Shown one piece after another: positions 15,483 through 17,475 of a stretch of DNA of 17,475 nt. The DNA is taken from positions 1 to 17,475 of the forward strand of contig JAZQEH010000068.1 of NCBI GenBank assembly GCA_045538895.1. Reading direction: 5' to 3'. A program made the translations under genes and the position numbers. The notes beneath the pieces were generated by a model, which saw only the letters and a list, made by a program, of their open reading frames with translations, was not told the DNA's origin and ran no database searches. The stretch is from UMGS902 sp045538895. GTDB taxonomy: Bacteria > Bacillota > Clostridia > Oscillospirales > CAG-272. Position 1 is the first letter of the stretch; the number at the start of each line of letters is the position of its first letter.

Positions 15483-15680
15483 TTATTTGGTTTTGATTTC
15501 GTTCTCGTACTTCTCTACCATCTTCTTGACCATCTGGCCACCGATAGAGCCTGCTTCCTTGGAAGTAAGGTTACCGTTATAACCCTGGTTAAGAGTTACG
15601 CCAACCTCGTTTGCTGCTTCCATCTTGAACTGTTCAAGTGCAGCCTTAGCTTCAGGAACAAGTGTCTTGTTGCTTGCCAT
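15483..15680 (-). CDS. Alpha/beta-type small acid-soluble spore protein (SASP)
   Basis: 65 residues, the standard size. The two conserved blocks are present: ALEQFKMEAANEVGV (14-28), holding the expected germination-protease cleavage region around E21-A22, and GYNGNLTSKEAGSIGGQMVKKMV (33-55), the DNA-binding block with its GG turn. These proteins coat spore DNA in the forespore core, give it an A-like form, protect it from UV and heat, and are degraded for amino acids at germination. Excellent ribosome site AGAGGAG. Expected to be transcribed by sigma-G in the forespore; a weak candidate promoter is upstream. It follows dpaB, with no clear terminator between, and ends at a strong terminator. 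Confidence 0.96.
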   Translation of the reverse strand: MASNKTLVPEAKAALEQFKMEAANEVGVTLNQGYNGNLTSKEAGSIGGQMVKKMVEKYENEIKTK

Positions 15681-15723
15681 TTTTATTCTCCTCTTTATTT
15701 TGTGGAATAATCTATATCATCGA

Positions 15724-15759
15724 GTACGCTTTCGCGTGCTCTGATATTATTATTATCAG
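15724..15759 (-). repeat. Two small inverted repeats in the SASP leader
   Basis: CTGATA (15741-15746) and TATCAG (15754-15759) form a 6-bp stem around a 7-nt A/T loop, and GTACGC/GCGTGC (15724-15739, 4-nt loop) forms a second stem with one mismatch. Neither has a T-run, so they do not make a good dpaB terminator. They would lie in the SASP 5' untranslated leader. Confidence 0.4.
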
Positions 15760-15768
15760 AACTTGCAA

Positions 15769-15799
15769 CATTATGTTTGGCAATTTAATCAAACAATGC
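15769..15799 (-). promoter_or_regulatory. Possible sigma-G-like promoter for the SASP gene
   Basis: Minus-strand CATAATG (15769-15775) is close to the sigma-G -10 (CATWNTA), with GCATT (15795-15799) resembling the -35 (GCATR) at a spacing of 19 nt, one more than ideal. It overlaps the end of dpaB. Weak evidence; the expectation that SASP genes are sigma-G-dependent guided the search. Confidence 0.3.
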
Positions 15800-16345
15800 T
15801 TGAATTTGTTTTCCGTTTAAAGCATTGGCAAGCGTTTCCTCAATACGCGAAAAATCTGCTACAAGTGAATGAGGTTTGTTAACCGTGTCATCCTGCCGCA
15901 TGGGAACAAAATAAACGTTTTTTCTTTCGAGAAGTGTCGCTATGTTTTTTAAATTTGCAGAGAGTGCATCGTTTGATGCAAGTGCAATCACCAACGTTCT
16001 GTCACTGCGAAGATGTGCTTTTGCAGCCATTGTCACCGCAGTGTCAGTTATTCCATTTGCAATTTTCGCAAGCGTGTTACCGGTACAAGGTGCAATTATC
16101 AAAGCATCAAGACTGATTTTGGGGCCAAGCGGTTCGGCATCAAAAAAAGTATGTATAACCGCTTTTCCGCTTTCTTTTTCAAGTTTTTCGCAAAACTCCG
16201 ATGCTTTACCGAATCGGGTGTCGGTTGAATAAACGTTTTCGCTCACTATTGGAAGTACTTCTTTTCCATCGGATATAAGCTTTTTAAAAACGTCAAACGA
16301 TTTCGACAAAGTACAAAACGAACCGCAGAAAGCATATCCTATCAT
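15785..16345 (-). CDS. dpaB: Dipicolinate synthase subunit B (flavoprotein-like)
   Basis: 186 residues, usual for DpaB/SpoVFB. The N-terminus MIGYAFCGSFCTLSKSFDVFKKL (1-23) is the flavoprotein-fold opening with the conserved GSFCT turn; the middle LIIAPCTGNTLAKIANGITDTAV (about 87-109) is the conserved 'APCTGNT.AK.A.GI.D' block of the HFCD flavoprotein superfamily. With DpaA it makes pyridine-2,6-dicarboxylate (DPA) from 4-hydroxy-tetrahydrodipicolinate of the lysine pathway, in the mother cell; DPA is then loaded as the calcium chelate into the spore core. The ATG overlaps the dpaA TGA (ATGA, 4 nt), so translation is coupled. Confidence 0.95.
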   Translation of the reverse strand: MIGYAFCGSFCTLSKSFDVFKKLISDGKEVLPIVSENVYSTDTRFGKASEFCEKLEKESGKAVIHTFFDAEPLGPKISLDALIIAPCTGNTLAKIANGITDTAVTMAAKAHLRSDRTLVIALASNDALSANLKNIATLLERKNVYFVPMRQDDTVNKPHSLVADFSRIEETLANALNGKQIQALFD

Positions 16346-17238
16346 AGTCCGGTAATCACTCCTTCTCTGTTGAATATTTCAAGTACGCAATCACATATTA
16401 TTTCGCCTGCTGTGACAGGTGCTACCTTACCCGGAAGTGAAAGTGCATGAATGGCTTTGATACCGCATTTTTTCGCTGCATCAAAATCGGTGCCGCCGTC
16501 ACCCGAAGCAAGGTCAATGATAAGACAGCAGGATTTCATTTTTTCAATCACTGTTTTATCAAGTATATGCGCAGGAACCGTATTGAATACAATGTCAACC
16601 GTTTTCAGTGCTTCAAAGAACTCACCGCTTCCGTACCGTACGGGAACATTCCCGTTCACTGTGATATATGCAATGTCAGAGTGCCTGCGTGCAGACACAT
16701 AAACCTTTGCACCAAGTGCCTTTAAAAGCGAAGATAGTACTTTGCCTATTCTACCGTATCCGCACACTAAAACGCAGGCTCCGTTTAAGGTTATCGAGGT
16801 TTCACGCATTGCAATTTCAATAGCACCCTCGGCGGTTGGAATTGCATTTTTTATTTTCAGATCTTCGCAATCAAAATAATCAAGTAACGGGATATTATTA
16901 TTTTTTGCAATAGCTTTAATGTCGGAATCCAGATTCCCTCCGAGCAACAAAGCATCCTCTTCAATCGCTTTCATTACCTCCAAAAGTTTAAGTTTCTGCT
17001 CATCCGCATACGGCATCAAAACGTGCTCACCGTCACGTGTAACAGGCAACGGCAAAATAACCGCCCGACTACCTTTAACAACACTTTGCCAATCGCTTGA
17101 GCGCACCGCTTTGCCTATGTCCGCCTTATTGCAGATACCGAAAGTTGCCGTTTCAAATCCCATATCGGACAGGCGACGGCACAACGCCACTTGCCTCATA
17201 TCACCGCCAAGCATCCCGATTTTTATGTTTTCATACAT
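16342..17238 (-). CDS. dpaA: Dipicolinate synthase subunit A
   Basis: 298 residues, family length. N-terminal domain begins IGMLGGDMRQVALCRRL (7-23), with the DpaA-specific GGDMRQ block. The Rossmann nucleotide-binding domain carries VCGYGRIGKVLSSLLKALGA (158-177), and the C-terminal signature ALSLPGKVAPVTAG (about 269-282) is diagnostic. It acts with DpaB, as the NAD(P)-binding subunit, in the last step of dipicolinic acid synthesis during sporulation. GGAGG ends 9 nt before the ATG. It is first in a dpaA-dpaB pair; many Bacillus genomes continue with asd-dapG-dapA, which is not the case here, where a SASP gene follows. Expected mother-cell (sigma-K) expression agrees with the candidate promoter just upstream. 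Confidence 0.96.
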   Translation of the reverse strand: MYENIKIGMLGGDMRQVALCRRLSDMGFETATFGICNKADIGKAVRSSDWQSVVKGSRAVILPLPVTRDGEHVLMPYADEQKLKLLEVMKAIEEDALLLGGNLDSDIKAIAKNNNIPLLDYFDCEDLKIKNAIPTAEGAIEIAMRETSITLNGACVLVCGYGRIGKVLSSLLKALGAKVYVSARRHSDIAYITVNGNVPVRYGSGEFFEALKTVDIVFNTVPAHILDKTVIEKMKSCCLIIDLASGDGGTDFDAAKKCGIKAIHALSLPGKVAPVTAGEIICDCVLEIFNREGVITGL

Positions 17239-17265
17239 ACAAGGAATTCCTCCTTCCCTGTTTAC

Positions 17266-17292
17266 ATTGTATGAACTGCGGCAATAAAAGTT
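17266..17292 (-). promoter_or_regulatory. Candidate mother-cell sporulation promoter (sigma-K/sigma-E type) for dpaAB
   Basis: On the minus strand CATACAAT (plus 17266-17273) matches the -10 of sigma-E/sigma-K promoters, and AAC (plus 17290-17292) matches the short 'AC' -35 of sigma-K at 16 nt. It lies about 28 nt before the dpaA ATG. Dipicolinate synthase is sigma-K controlled in B. subtilis, so the match is biologically expected. The sequence is short and could arise by chance. Confidence 0.5.
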
Positions 17293-17320
17293 AAAAAAGG
17301 CAGACCTTTCGGTCTGCCTT
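17293..17320 (-). terminator. Intrinsic terminator for a minus-strand transcript entering from beyond the right edge
   Basis: A perfect 10-bp stem (AAGGCAGACC 17297-17306, 4-nt loop, GGTCTGCCTT 17311-17320), followed on the minus strand by TTTTTTAAC. It sits directly before the dpaA promoter and ends whatever is transcribed through 17321-17475. Confidence 0.9.
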
Positions 17321-17475
17321 CAGCCTGATGACAAAGTCATCTGGCTGAGTGGAGGCTGAGAAACGCAGGCAGATTCTTGGATTTTTGTTTCGTCGGCGTA
17401 CATGTGTACGGTAGAGACAAAAATCCGAAAAAGCAAGTAACGGCAAGGGCTTTTTCATGCCCTTGCCGCATTTTG
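17321..17475 (-). repeat. Gene-free stretch of consecutive strong inverted repeats (possible structured RNA or palindromic repeat element)
   Basis: Three strong stems precede the terminator. CAGCC-T-GATGAC (17321-17332) pairs with GTCATC-T-GGCTG (17336-17347), 11 bp with one mismatch. GGATTTTTGTTTC (17379-17391) pairs with GAGACAAAAATCC (17414-17426), with an inner 6-bp CGTACA/TGTACG (17397-17410). CGGCAAGGGC (17441-17450) pairs with GCCCTTGCCG (17459-17468), 10 perfect bp. A minus-strand 55-codon frame starting at an ATG near 17457 covers it, but its codons are dictated by the palindromes and no good ribosome site is seen. Together with the terminator this resembles the 3' part of a structured transcript, or a dispersed palindromic repeat. 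Confidence 0.6.

Noticed and set aside
17293..17457. Short minus-strand protein of about 55 codons from the ATG near 17457
   Set aside because: The frame coincides with consecutive hairpins and ends in the terminator stem; no convincing ribosome site and no recognisable motif. Left as a structured noncoding stretch.
1..17475. CRISPR array, insertion sequence, prophage genes, tRNA genes, toxin-antitoxin pairs
   Set aside because: No direct repeat array, transposase, integrase, tRNA cloverleaf or small paired genes were found; the only mobile-like signals are the palindromes at 2685-2778 and possibly 17321-17475.

Overview
The window reads as chromosomal DNA of a spore-forming, low-to-moderate-GC Gram-positive anaerobe (class Clostridia; an Oscillospiraceae/Ruminococcaceae-type genome is my best guess). 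The grounds are an alpha/beta-type small acid-soluble spore protein, the two dipicolinate synthase subunits in tandem, strong Shine-Dalgarno sites, sigma-A-type promoters and a Firmicutes-style rRNA leader. Every gene I accept is on the minus strand, so transcription runs from high to low coordinates.

Right edge to 15482 (sporulation). At 17321-17475 lies a gene-free stretch packed with inverted repeats, closed by an intrinsic terminator (17293-17320) for something beyond the window. Then come dpaA and dpaB (dipicolinate synthase, overlapping by 4 nt) behind a promoter resembling the sigma-K/sigma-E type, followed by a SASP gene with its own terminator.

15410 to 277 (surface polysaccharide operon). 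A near-consensus sigma-A promoter (15382-15410) with an A/T-rich upstream tract and a 9-bp leader hairpin starts an operon of twelve genes with small gaps or 1-nt overlaps. The order is: PglE/EpsN-type sugar aminotransferase; PglC/EpsL-type phosphoglycosyl transferase; sugar-transfer-associated ATP-grasp; a second ATP-grasp ligase; WbuB-like GT4; second GT4; Wzy-type polymerase; Wzx-type flippase; GT-A-type glycosyltransferase; capE/fnlA; PF14907-type nucleotidyltransferase; capF/fnlB; capG/fnlC. (Counting the aminotransferase this is thirteen reading frames.) capE, capF and capG together form the known route from UDP-GlcNAc to UDP-N-acetyl-L-fucosamine, so the repeat unit very probably contains L-FucNAc. 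The logic is Wzx/Wzy-dependent: PglC-type priming on undecaprenyl phosphate, three glycosyltransferases, flipping, polymerisation. No Wzz or tyrosine-kinase regulator and no PglD-type acetyltransferase is present here.

276 to 1. A strong terminator (236-266) ends the operon. About 40 bp further on is a textbook minus-strand promoter with an A/T-rich upstream tract and a leader with a boxA-like segment, pointing off the left edge. It looks like the start of an rRNA operon whose 16S gene lies just outside.

Most unusual items: two adjacent ATP-grasp ligases beside a sugar aminotransferase with no acetyltransferase (a candidate aminoacyl or amide decoration of the glycan); a nucleotidyltransferase-fold gene inserted inside the L-FucNAc trio; and a 94-bp cluster of perfect and near-perfect palindromes, foldable as a three-way junction plus a hairpin, wedged between that gene and capF.
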